This document shows positions 36,933-48,923 of a stretch of DNA of 64,000 nt, in pieces (positions within the stretch are counted from its first letter, which is position 1; every line of letters starts with the position of its first letter). The stretch is taken from assembly GCF_050948175.1 (NCBI RefSeq), contig NC_135208.1:248001-312000 (forward strand), written 5' to 3'. Origin of the DNA: Xylocopa sonorina. Its lineage: Eukaryota; Arthropoda; Insecta; Hymenoptera; Apidae. The translations under genes were made by a program, and so were the position numbers. The notes beneath the pieces were generated by a model. It was not told the origin of the DNA. It saw only the letters and a list, made by a program, of their open reading frames with translations, and ran no database searches.

Positions 36933-37270
36933 GGACTGAACGAGATCCATACTTGTTGGAAACGAGAACGTGAGTCCTTATACGCTAAAGCGTCCCATTT
37001 GTTCCCTGCCGCAATTGTGATATCGCGTATTGTAATTTGTATTGTATAACGGGTGGTGATCCCCGGTCATTCGCGGCGTGTCGTATACCCTTTTGTAATA
37101 CCGCGTCGAGGCAATCTAGAAAGAAGCCGTGAGTCCAGTATCCCGCGACCCTAATTTGCGCACTCGGCTAGAAGCAGTCGAGCGAAAGAGTATTTCGAAA
37201 TTTCCAGGGTTATCTTGCACCGGGTTTCCCCGGGTTGCGTGGTTTATTAGTTTCTGCTACTTCTTGAGTA
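36552..37270 (+). mobile_element. LTR-K, copy 2
   Basis: Nearly identical to copy 1 (1324-2076), apart from a shorter GA tract and a few substitutions. It was therefore duplicated with its flanks rather than inserted independently. TATA box at 36827-36834; TGGCGCCC primer-like site at 37273. Relative to copy 3 at 32310, it sits where a 3' LTR would be. Because a primer site also follows it, it could equally be the 5' LTR of the next unit in a tandem arrangement. Confidence 0.7.
36894..36930. repeat. (GA)n microsatellite, short allele
   Basis: About 18 GA units, compared with about 34 at the equivalent place in the left copy. Confidence 0.95.
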
Positions 37271-37272
37271 GC

Positions 37273-38344
37273 TGGCGCCCAAAAAGTCCCAACCTCGCAG
37301 CTTCGAAATACTTGCTGGATAGGAAATTTATTGCTCTGTACTTCGCGTTGCCGAAGCACGCGGATATTCTGTACCCCGATATAACCCCGGACTAAACTTC
37401 TGGATACCCCGTTATTATTGGTTCTATATACCCTTTTCTTGCGGATTGTAACGGGAAAAACCGTCACAGTACTTAATTATACATGACTGCATAAAAAGGA
37501 TGTCATATACTTTTATAATCAATGCGATATAAGAATATAAAACGATGAACTATCCACTCCCATCAGGAGTAAAAACAATGTTTGGTACGCAAAGTTCATT
37601 GCAAAATATAATCAAGCAGTTAATATATCAAATCACTGCACACAATAAATCACTGAATGTATAATGATATGAATAGTAAGAAAAACATATTTACCTGTTA
37701 GATGTTTATAAATTCAAATTTAAAAGTCCAAGTCACATTTAATATATTATTGTTTAACAAGGTGATTTAATGTTGTTTCAAATAGGCGTGCAGAACTAGC
37801 TCGTACTTCTGTCAATGTAATTTCATTCGAAAAATACAAAGGATAAGAGGAAATATTCTCCAATATATAACATATATAAATCAACGGATGCAAGAGAGAA
37901 CACTCGATCTCGGTGTAACGAGACCGGGGCGTCATCCTGCAGTAATCGTATAACGCCTGTTCCTAGATGGTGTAGAGAGTGAATGTGGAGGGTGAAAAGC
38001 ATAAAATAACAACAATGTAACTAAAGAGAAAGAGAAAGAGAATATGTGGAAGCATTGCATTTATTAAGAGGAAATCCTAGAAATATCAAACAACAGATTA
38101 TATACCATACTGTAAGGGTAAGGTACAACGAAATAGACGATATCGTGAGAGAAACTAAAAAAATCGAGAAACTTAAAAAGAAAATAATAATTTAGATTGA
38201 GCGAATTAATATCACTGATCCCGGCAAGCTTAATGGAAAACGCATAACGATGAATCGGTTAGAGTATAAGATAGATGTTGGTCGCGGTTTGAGTGGCCCT
38301 TGGGAATCCTTTGCCCGCATCAGGGCAGGCAGTAGGATGGTGGA
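37273..38344. other. AT-rich DNA after LTR-K copy 2, no gene seen
   Basis: Copy of 2079-3150 with very few differences; one extra T near 38300 is an example. Begins with the TGGCGCCCAA primer-like site. No coding potential recognised. Confidence 0.6.
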
Positions 38345-39065
38345 GAGCCTGCCCTCCTGTTGCTTGGATCTATAGAATTCACATTCTATTGTAGAGTAGA
38401 AGCAGATAATTATAATGCTTTTCATAGAAGATTACAGCTTACTTAATTCGAAACGTTGAAATGAGATGAGTCATGGCATTGTATAATGCATTAGTACTCT
38501 ATTGTCTCGACATGTAGACACTACGAAGGGCAATCCTGTTGCATGGAGCTGTAGAATTTACATTCTTATGAAGTTTTAAAGCAGATAAGCATAGAGCTAT
38601 GCATAAGAGATTACAGCATTCTTACTTTGAAACGATGAAATGGGATGCGCCAGCGCATTGCATGGAGAATTCTAGCTCGATTGCTTTAACAGATAGACAC
38701 TACGGAGCGCCATACCGTTGCATGGAATTATATAGTTCACATTCTATTGAAGACCTCTAACAGTTAAGCACAATGTTATGGATATATGATTACAGATTCT
38801 TTGCATTGAAACGTTGAAATGCGATGCGACATCGCGCTGATTGAAGTATTAGAAATGTCTTGCTTGGACACGTAGAGATCTGGAAACGATATTCTGTTGC
38901 AAGTAAGTATAGGATTCACATCCTTCTAAGGTCTAGATGCAGATAAATGTAACATATTGCATAGAACATTGCAATTTACCATGAATCATTGAAATGACTC
39001 GCGACATCGTGTTGAATGAAGCAATAGAACACTATTGCTCCGATAAGTAAGCAAATGGAAACGCA
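38345..39065 (+). repeat. Decayed satellite edge monomers (right copy)
   Basis: Same 179-to-174 bp graded monomers as at 3150-3870, with only a handful of differences. Decayed edges persist unchanged while the array next to them differs greatly in size. Confidence 0.8.
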
Positions 39066-40175
39066 ATTTCCTAGCAAGGAAGTGTCGCACTTACGTTTAC
39101 TTATGGTGTAGACGAGGTATACATAACACTTCGCGATGAATATTATATCTTATCATGAAGCATAGAAATGAGATGCGATATCGCGTTCTGAGAAGCACTA
39201 CAACTTTATTGCTACGATACGTAGGCATCTGCAGACGTCATTTCCTAGCAAGGAATAGTCGCATTTACATTCTTTTGAAGTGAATACGAGGTATACATGA
39301 CTTTTCGCAATGAATATTGTTTCTTATCATGAAACATAGAAGTGAGATGCGATATCGCGATTTAAGTAGCATTAGAACTCTATTGCTACGATACGTAGAC
39401 ATCTAAATACGCTATTTGCCAGCAAGGAAGTGTCGCATTTACATTCGTTTGGAGTGAATACGAGGTATACATGACACTTCACAATGGATATTATATCTTA
39501 TCATGAAGCATGGAAATGAGATGCGATATCGCGATTTAAAAAGCATTAGAACTCCATTGCTACGATACGTAGACATCTGCAAACTCCATTTAATAGCAAG
39601 GGAGTATCGCATTTACATTCCTTTGAAGAGAATACGAGGTATACATGACACTTCACAATGGATATTATATCTTAACGTAAAACATAGAAATGAGAAGCGA
39701 AATCGCGATTTAAGAAGCATTAGAATTCTATTGCTTCGATGCGGAGACATCTGCAAACGCTAGTTGTTAGCAAGGAAGTTTCGCATTTACAATCGTTTGG
39801 AGTGAATACGTGCTATACATAACACTACACACAGATATATTATTCATTGTAATATATCTTATCATGAAACATGGGAATGAGGTGCTATATCGCGTTTTGA
39901 GAAGCATTAGAACTCTATTGCTAATATACGTAGACACCTGCAACCTCTATTTCCTAGCAAGGAAATGTCGTACTTACATTCTTTTGAACTGAATACGAGG
40001 TATACATGACACTTCGCAATGAATATTATATCTTATTATAAAATATAGAAATGAGATACGATATGGCGTTTCAAGAAGCATTAGAGCTCTATTTCTTCGA
40101 TACGTAGATATCTGCTAACCTTATTTCCTAGGAAGGTAGTGTCGCATTTACATTCTTTTGAGGTGAATACGAGGT
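39066..40175 (+). repeat. Short forward satellite array (about 6 monomers)
   Basis: Begins like 3871 and matches it for about 420 bases (to about 39480). It continues with unique monomers and ends with monomers matching 18560-18889. The two ends of the 15-kb left array are thus present here, while almost all of its middle, including the 16-mer higher-order repeats, is absent. Confidence 0.9.
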
Positions 40176-40924
40176 ATCACGTCCGGTGAAACTATTTTCC
40201 GTTGCTCCGGAGGCTTTACGACACGAGCCTATTTTTCGGAAATAGAAATACGATGCCTGAACCTCACATTGAGGTGGCTAACGATCTAGAACTAGAGGTT
40301 TCGACCCCTCGGTAGGAGATCTCGAGTCAGAGTGTGTGCTCTGGGGCCGCGTCTCTGACCTCCTCGGTTCGCGGGACGCTACGGTCGCGAACGCTCGTGG
40401 TAGGGAGATCGCGGTCCCGCGAGTGGGGGACTCGCGTCTCGAGGCGGAGAGCGCCCGGTCCAGCGAGTGGGGACCCGTGGCTCGTGGTGGGGCTAGCGGC
40501 GCATGCCGCATGCCGGACGCATCTTACTTAGTGTAACTTAGATCTAGGAATTCTTATATATGCGTCATGATATGGTATGTATGTCCTAGCTTAGAAGTAA
40601 TATATAGGTTCTAGCAGATACTGTTCCCCAAATTGGAAAAGACCCCATTCAGGTGATGGGCTGCGGCTACGTCTTCCTGCTGGACGGAATCCTCGGTGCG
40701 AGGGAGATAGGGCTGCCCGTCCTTGGTGCGGGCGAGACAGGTATACTCGGTGGTGCGAGTGAGGCAGCGGAACTCGGTGTGAGTGAGCGCGTGCAGGTAT
40801 GCGCGTGCGAACACTTACAGTTGCTGGTTCTGCAGGCGAGTTTGGCTGGTTGCATGCGTCCAGGGGTTGATGCTGGCGGGTGCGGGAAGGTTGATGGGTG
40901 GCAGGCGGTACGCCTGACGTCACA
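40176..40924 (-). mobile_element. Solo LTR-G at the satellite polarity switch (copy 2, fuller)
   Basis: Same element, orientation and junctions as 18890-19451, but 187 bp longer. The extra part (about 40491-40677), read on the minus strand, contains TAAGTAAG and CGCCGCTAGCCCCACCACG. These match the 3' LTR of the gypsy element near 53000-53065, confirming that both are the same LTR family. Copy 1 has lost this piece between short similar GGCTNCG words. Confidence 0.75.
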
Positions 40925-43900
40925 AAATGCGACACTTCCTCTCTAGGAAATTCAGATCCCAATATATCTCTGTATCGAAGCTATAGAGTTCTAATTCTCC
41001 TTAAAACGCGATATCGCACCTCATTTCTATGTTTCATGATAAGATATAATATTCATTGCGAAGTGTCATATGTACCTCGTATTCACTTCAAAAGATTGTA
41101 AATACGACACTTCCATGCTAGGAAATAGAGTCCGCAGATGTCTACGTATCGTAGCAATAGATTTCTAATGCTGCTTAAATCGCGATATAGCATCTCATTT
41201 ATATGTTTCGTGATAAGATATTATATTCATTGCCAAGTGTCGTGTATACCTCGTATTCACTTCAAAAGAATGTAAGTGCCACACGTCCATGCTAGGAAAT
41301 AGCGTTTGCAGATGCCTACATATCGTAGCAATAGAATTCTAATGCTACTTAAATCGCGATATCGCATCTCATTTATATGTTTCGTGATAAGATATAATAT
41401 TCATTGCGAAGTGTCATGTATACCTCGTATTCACATCAAAAGAATGTAAATGCGACTATTGCTTGCTAGGAAATAGCGTTTGCAGATGCCTACGTATCGT
41501 AGGAATAGAGTTCTAATAGTAGAGTTCTAATGCTTCTCAAAACGCAATATCGCATCCCATTTCTATGCTTCATGATAATATGTAATATCCATTGCGAAGT
41601 GTCATGTATACCTCGTATTCACTCCAAACGAATGTAAATGCGACACTTCCTTGCTAGGAAATAGAATATTCAGATGTCTACGTATCGTAGCAGTAGAGTT
41701 CTAATGCTACTTAAATCGCGATATCGCATCTCATTTCTATGTTTCGCGATAAGTTATAATATTCATGCCGAAGTGTCATGTATACCTCGTATTCACTTCA
41801 AAAGAATGTAAATGCAACTATTCCTTGCTAGGAAATAGCGTTTGCAGATGCCTACGTATCGTAACAATAGAGTTCTAATGCTTCTTAGATCGCGATATAG
41901 CATCTCATTTCCATGTTTCGTGATAAGTCATAATTATCTTTCCGAAGTGTCATGTATACTTCGTATTCACTTCAAAAGAATGTAAGTGCGACACTTCCAT
42001 GCTAGGAAATAGCGTTTGCAGATATCATCGCATCGAGGCCATAGGGTTCTAATGCTTCTTAAAATGCGATATCGCATCACTCTTCTATGTTTCATGATAA
42101 GATATAATATTCATTGCGAAGTGTCATGTATACCTCGTATTCACTTCAAAAGAATGTACGTGCGACACTTCCATGCAAGGAAATAGCGATTGCAGTTGTC
42201 TACGTATCGTAGCAATAGAGTTCTAAGGCTTCTCAAAACGCGATATCGCATCTCATTTCTATGTTTCCTGATAAGATATAATATTCATGCCGAAGTGTCA
42301 TGTATACCTCGTATTCACTTCAAAAGGATGTAAATGCGACTACTGCTTGCTAGGAAATAGCGTTTGCAGATGTCTACGTATCGTAGCAATAGCGTTCTAA
42401 TGGTTCTTAGATCGCGATACCGCATCTCATTTCTATGTTTCATTATAAGATATAATATTCATTGCGAAGTGTCACGTATACCTCGTATTCACATCAAATG
42501 AATGTAAATGCGACCATTCCTTGCTAGGGCATAGCGTTTGCAGATGCCTACGTATCGTAGCAATGGAGTTCTAATGCTACATAAATCGCGATTTCGCATC
42601 TCATTTCTATGTTTCGGGATAAGTTATAATATTCATTCCGAAGTGTCATGTAAACATCGAATTCACTTCTAAAGAATGTAAATGCGACTATTGCTTGCTA
42701 GGAAATTGCGTTTGCAGATGTCTACGTATCGTAGCAATAGACTTCTAATGCTTCTCAAAACGCGATATCGCATCTCATTTCTATGCTTCATGATAAGATA
42801 TAATATTCATTGCGAAGTGTCATGTATACCTAGTATTCGCTCCAAACAAATGTAAATGTGACACTTCCTTGCTAGGAAATAGCGTATTCAGATGTCTACG
42901 TATCGTAGCAATAGAGATCTAATGCTACTTATACCGCGATATCGCATCTCATTTCTATGTTTCGTGATAAGATATAATATTCATTGCGAAGTGTCATGTA
43001 TACCTAGTATTCACTTCAAAAGAATGTAAATGCGAATATTCCTTGCTAGGGCATAGCATTTGTAGATGCCTAGGTATCGTAGCAATACAGTTCTAATGCT
43101 TCTTAGATCGCGATATCGCATCTCATTTATATGTTTCGTGATAAGATATAACATTCATCGCGAAGTGTCATGTATACCTCGTATTTACTTCAAAAGAATG
43201 TAAGTGCGACACTTCTATGCTAGGAAATGGCGTTTGCTGATGTCTCCGCATCGATGCCATAGAGTTCTAAAGCTCCTTAAAACGCGATATCGCATCTCTC
43301 TTCTATGTTTCATGATAAGATATAATATTCATTGCGAACTGTCATGTATGCCTCGTATTCACTTCATTGGAATGCAAATGCGACTATTACTTGCTAGGAA
43401 ATAGCGTTTGCAGATGTCTATGTATCGAAGCAATAGAGTTCTAGTGCTTCTTAAATCGTCATATCGCGTCTCATTTCTATGTTTCATGAAAAGATATAAT
43501 ATTCATTGCGAAGTGTGACTTATACCTCGCATACACTTCAAATGAATGTAATTGAAACACTTCCTTGCTAGGAAGTAGCGCTTGCAGATGTCTACGTATC
43601 GTAGCATTAGAGTTCTAATGCTTCTCAAAACGCGATATCGCTACACCTTATTATGTTTCATGATAATATATAATATTCATTGTGGAGTGTTATGTATACC
43701 TCGTATTCACTTCAAAAGAATGTAAATGTGACACTTTCTTGCTAGGAAACAGCGTTTGCAGATGTCTACGTATCGAAGAAGTAGAGTTCTATAGCTTGCT
43801 AATTCGCGGTATCGCATCTCATTTCTATGTTTCATGATAATATATAATATTCATTGCGAAGTGTCATGTATACCTCTCATACACTTCAAATGAATGTGAA

Positions 43901-46900
43901 ATCGACAGCTCTTTGCTAGGAAATAGCGTTTGCAGATATCTACGTATCGAAGCAATAGAATTCCAATGCTTCTTAAATCGTCATATCGCATCTCATTTCT
44001 ATGTTTCATTATGAGATATAATATTCATTGCGAAGTGTCATGTATGCTTCGTATTCCTTTCAAAAGAATGTAAATGCGACACTTCCTTGCTAGGAAGTAG
44101 CGTTTGCAGATGTCTACGTATCGAAGCAATAGAGTTCTAATGCTTCTTAAATCGCGATATCGCATCTCATTTCTATGTTTCTTGATAATACATAATATTC
44201 ATTGTGGAGAGTTATGTATACCTCGTATTCAATTGAAAAGAATGTTAATGCGACACTTCCTTGCTAGGAAGTAGCGTATGCAGATGTCTACGTATCGAAG
44301 CAATAGAGTTCTAATGCTTGTTAAATCGCGATATCGCATCTCACTTCTATGTTTCATGATAAGATATTATATTCATTGTGCAGTGTTATGTATACCTCGT
44401 ATTCACTTCAAAAGAATGTAAATGAGGCACTTCCTTGCTAGGAAATAGCGTTTACAGATGTCTACGTATCGAAGCAATAGAGTCCAAATGCTCCTTAAAT
44501 CGCCACATCGCATCTCATTTCTATGTTTCATGATAAGATATAATATTCATTGTGGACTGTTATGCATACCTCGTATTCACTTCAAAAGAATGTAAATGCG
44601 ACACTTGCATCCTAGGAAATAGCGTTTGCGGATGTCTACGAATCGAAGCAATAGTGTTCTAATGCTTCTTAAATCGCGATATCGCTACACATTTCTATGT
44701 TCCATGATAAGATATTATATTCATTGTGGAGTGTTATGCTTCCCTCGTATTCACTTCATATGAATGTGAATGCGACGCTTCCTTACTAGGAAACAGCGTT
44801 TGCAGATGTCTCCGTATAGAAGCAATAGAGATCTAATGCTTCTTAAATCGCGATATCGCATCTCATATACATGTTTCGTGATAAAATGTAATATTCATTG
44901 CGAAGTGTCATGTATACCTCGTATTCACTTCAAAATAATGTAAATGCTGCACTTCCTTGCTAGGAAATAGCGTTTGCAGATGTCTACGTATCCAAGCAAT
45001 AGGGTTCTAATGCTTCTTAAATCGCGATTTCGCATTTCATTTCTATGTTTCATGATAAGATATAATATTCATTGTGCAGTGTTATGGATATCTCGTCTAT
45101 ACTTCAAATGAATGTAAATGCGACACTTCCTTGCTAGGAAATAGCGTTTGCAGATATCTACGTATCGAAGCAAAAGAGTTCTAAAGCTTCATAAATCGCG
45201 ATATCGCATCTCATTTCTACATTTCATGATAAGATATAATATACAATGTGCAGTGTTATGTATACCTCGTATGCACTTCAAAGGAATGTAAATGAGACAC
45301 TTCCTTGCTAGGAAATAGCGTTTGCAGTTGTCTACGTATCGAAGCAATAGAGTTCCAAAACTTGCTAATTCGCGATATCGCATCTCATTTCCATGTTTCA
45401 TGATAATATATAATATTCATTGCGAAGTGTCATGTATACCTCGCATAGACTTCAAATGAATGAAAATGCGACAGTTCCTTGCTTGGAAATAGCGTTTGCA
45501 GATATCTACGTAGCGAAGCAAATGGGTTCTAAAGCTTCTTAAATAGCGATATCGAATCTCATTTCTATATTTCATGATAAGTTATAATATTCATTGTGCA
45601 ATGCTATGTATACCTCGTATTCACTTCAAAAGAATGTAAATGCGACACTTCCTTGCAAGAAATAGCGTTTGCAGATGTCTACGTATCCAAGCAATAGAGT
45701 TTCAATGCTCCTTAAATCGCGATATCGTATCTCATTTCTATGTTTCATGTTAAGATATAATATTCAATGTGCAGAGTTATGTATATCTCGTCTATACTTC
45801 AAATGGATGTAAATGCTACACTTCCTTGCTAGGAAATAGCGTTTGCAGATGTCTACATATCGAAGCAATGGATTTCTAAAGCTTGCTAATACGCGATATC
45901 GCATCTCATACCTATGTTTCATGATAATATATAATATTCATTGCGAAGTGTCATGTATACCTCGCATACACTTCAAAGGAATGTGAATGCGACAGTTCCT
46001 TGCTAGGAAATAGTGTTTGCAGATATTTACGTATCGAAGCAATAGAGTTCTAAATCTTCTTAAATCGCGATATCGCATCTCATTTCTATGTTTCATGATA
46101 AGATATAATATTCATTGCGAAGTGTCATGTATACCTCGTATTCTTTTCAAAAGAATGTAAATGCGACACTTCCTTCTAGGAAGTAGGGTTTGCAGATGTC
46201 TACGTATCGAACCAATAGAGTTCTAATGCTTCTCAAAACGCGATATCGCTACTCAGTACTATGTTTCATGATAATATATAATATTCATTGTGCAGTGTTA
46301 TGTATACCTCGTATTCACATCAAAAGAATGTAAATGCGACACTTCCTTGCATGGAAATAGCGTTTGCAGATGTCTACGTATCGAAGCAATAGAGTACTAA
46401 AGCTTGCTAATTCGCGATATCGCATCTCATTTCTATGTTTCATGATAAGATATAATATACATTGTGGAGTGTTATGTATACCACCTATTCACTTCAAAAG
46501 AATGTAAACGCTACACTTCCTTGCCAGGAAAAAGCGTTTGCCGACGTCTACGTATTGAAGCAATAGAGTTCTAATGCTTCTTAAATCGCCATATAGAGTC
46601 TGATTTCTATGTTTCATGATAAGATATAATATTCATTGTGCAGTGTTATGTATATCTGGTCTGTACTTCAAATGAATGTAAATGCGACACTTCCTTGCTA
46701 GGACGTACCGTTTGCAGATGTCTACGTATTGAAGCAATAGAGTTCTAATGCTTCTTAAATCGTCATATCGCATCTCATTTCTATGTTTCATGATAAGATA
46801 TAATATTCATTGCGAAGTGTCATGTATACATCGTATTCTTTTCAAAAGAATGTAAATGCGACACTTCCTTCTAGGAAGTAGCGTTTGCAGGTGTTTACGT

Positions 46901-48795
46901 ATCGTAGCAAGAGAGTTCTAATGCTTCACAAAACGCGAGGCCGCATTTCATTTCTGTGTTTGATGATAATATATAATATTCAATGTGGAGTGTCATGTAT
47001 ACCTCGCATACAATTAAAATGAATGTAAATGCGACACTTCCTTGCTCGGAAATGGCGTTTGCAGGTGTCTACGTTTCGTAGCAATAGAGTTCTAACGCTT
47101 CTTAAATCGCCATATCGCTTCTCATTTCTATGTTTCATGACAATATATAATATTCACTGCGAAGTGTCATTTATACCTCGCATACACTTCAAATGAATGT
47201 AAATGCGACACTTCCGTGCTAGGAAATAGCGTTTGCAGATGTCTACGTTTCGTGGCATTAGAGTTCTAATGCTTCTCAAAACGCGATATCGCTTCTCATT
47301 TCTATGTTTCATGATAATATATAATTTTCATTGCGAAGTGTTATGTATACCTCGTATTCACATCAAAAGAATGTAAACGCAACACTTCCTTGCCAGGAAA
47401 TAGCGTTTGCGGATGCCTACGTATCGAAGAAATAGACATCTAATGCTTCATAAATCGCCATATCGCACCTCATTTCTATGTTTCATGATAAGATATAATA
47501 TTCATTGTGCAGTGTTATGTATACCTCGTATTTACTTCAAAAGAATGTAAACGCGACACTTCCTTGCTTGGAAATAGCGTTTGCAGATGTCTACGTGTCG
47601 AAGCAATAGACATCTAATGCTTCATAAATCGCCATATCGCACCTCATTTCTATGTTTCATGATAAGATATAATATTCATTGTGCAGTGTTATGTATACCT
47701 CGTATTCACTTCAAAAGTATGTAAACGCGACACTTCGTTCCTAGGAAATAGCGTTTGCAGATGTCTACGTATCGTACCATTAGTGCCTAATGCTTCTCAA
47801 AACGCGATATTGCTACTCATTACCATGTTTCATGATAATATATAACATTCATTGCGAAGTGTCATGTATACCTCGCATACACTTCAAATGGATGTGAATG
47901 CGACAGTTCCTTGCTAGGAAATAGTGTTTGCAGATATCTACGTATCGACGCAATAGAGTTCTAATGCTTCTTAAATCGCGATATCGCATCACATTTCTAT
48001 GTTTCATGACAAGATATAATATTCCTTGTGCAGTGTTATGAATACCTCGTATTCACTTCAAAAGAGTGTAAATGCGACACTTCCTTGCCAGGAAATAGCG
48101 TTTGCAGATGTCTACGTATCGTAGCATTAGAGTTCTAATGCTTCTCAAAACGCGATATCGCTACTCATTACCATGTTTCATGATAATATACAATATTCAT
48201 TGTGCAGTGTTATGAATACCACGTATTCACTTCAAAAGAATGTAAATGCGACACTTCCTTGCTAGGAAATAGCGTTTGCAGATGTCTACGTTTCGTGGCA
48301 TTAGGGTTCTAATGCATCTCAAAACGTGATATCGGTTCTCATTTCTATGTTTCATGACAATATATAATATTCACTGCGAAGTGTCATTTATACCTCGCAT
48401 ACACTTCAAATGAATGTAAATGCGACACTTCCATTCTAGGAAATAGCGTTTGCAGATGTCTACGTGTCGAAGCTATAGAGTTCTAATGCTTCTTAAAACG
48501 CGATATCGCATCTCATTTCTATGTTTCGTGATAAGATATAATATTCATTGCGAAGTGTCATGTATACACGGTATTCACTTCAAAAGAATGTAGATGCTAC
48601 ACTTCCTTGCTAGGAAATAGCGTTTGCAGGTGTCTACGTATCCAAGCAATAGAGTTCTAAAGCTTCTTAAATCGCGATATCGCATCTCATTTCTTTGTTT
48701 CATGATAAGATATAATATTCATTGTGCAGTGTTATGTATATCTCGTCTATACTTCAAATGAATGTAAATGCGACACTTCCTTGCTAGGAAATAGC
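40925..48795 (-). repeat. 174-bp satellite array, reverse orientation (about 45 monomers)
   Basis: Continues the right-hand domain after the solo LTR. The first monomer resembles 19452 onward, then the two arrays differ. Monomers after about 43.4 kb share variants such as GTGCAGTGTTATG, CATACACTTC and TATCGAAGC, a different mix from the left domain. No higher-order repeat as clear as on the left was recognised. Interrupted at 48795 by the retroelement. Confidence 0.93.
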
Positions 48796-48798
48796 AAG

Positions 48799-48848
48799 TG
48801 TCATTCAGCCTTCTGGGATGCCAATAATTTTTTCGCCAGGGCGTAACA
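48799..48848 (+). mobile_element. Remnant of the 5' LTR (last 50 bp)
   Basis: Six mismatches in 50 to the end of the 3' LTR, ending ...CGTAACA before the primer-site spacer. More than 1.5 kb of 5' LTR, including any promoter, is absent, so the element lacks its own upstream promoter. Confidence 0.75.
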
Positions 48849-48855
48849 AAATTTC

Positions 48856-48870
48856 TGGTGACAGCGGTGG
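48856..48870 (+). promoter_or_regulatory. Primer-binding site of the gypsy element
   Basis: TGGTGACAGCGGTGG lies seven bases after the LTR end. TGG complements the tRNA CCA end. The sequence resembles primer sites complementary to tRNA-Leu or tRNA-Ser acceptor stems; I cannot decide which without host tRNA sequences. Confidence 0.55.
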
Positions 48871-48923
48871 AATATTCGCGTATAACTTATCGGAAATTCT
48901 GCTGAATAAGTGTACGAACAGCC

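Noticed and set aside
40176..40924. GC-rich spacer as a CpG-island promoter of a host gene
   Set aside because: Its ends and internal words match the gypsy LTR, so LTR origin explains the composition. No gene follows.
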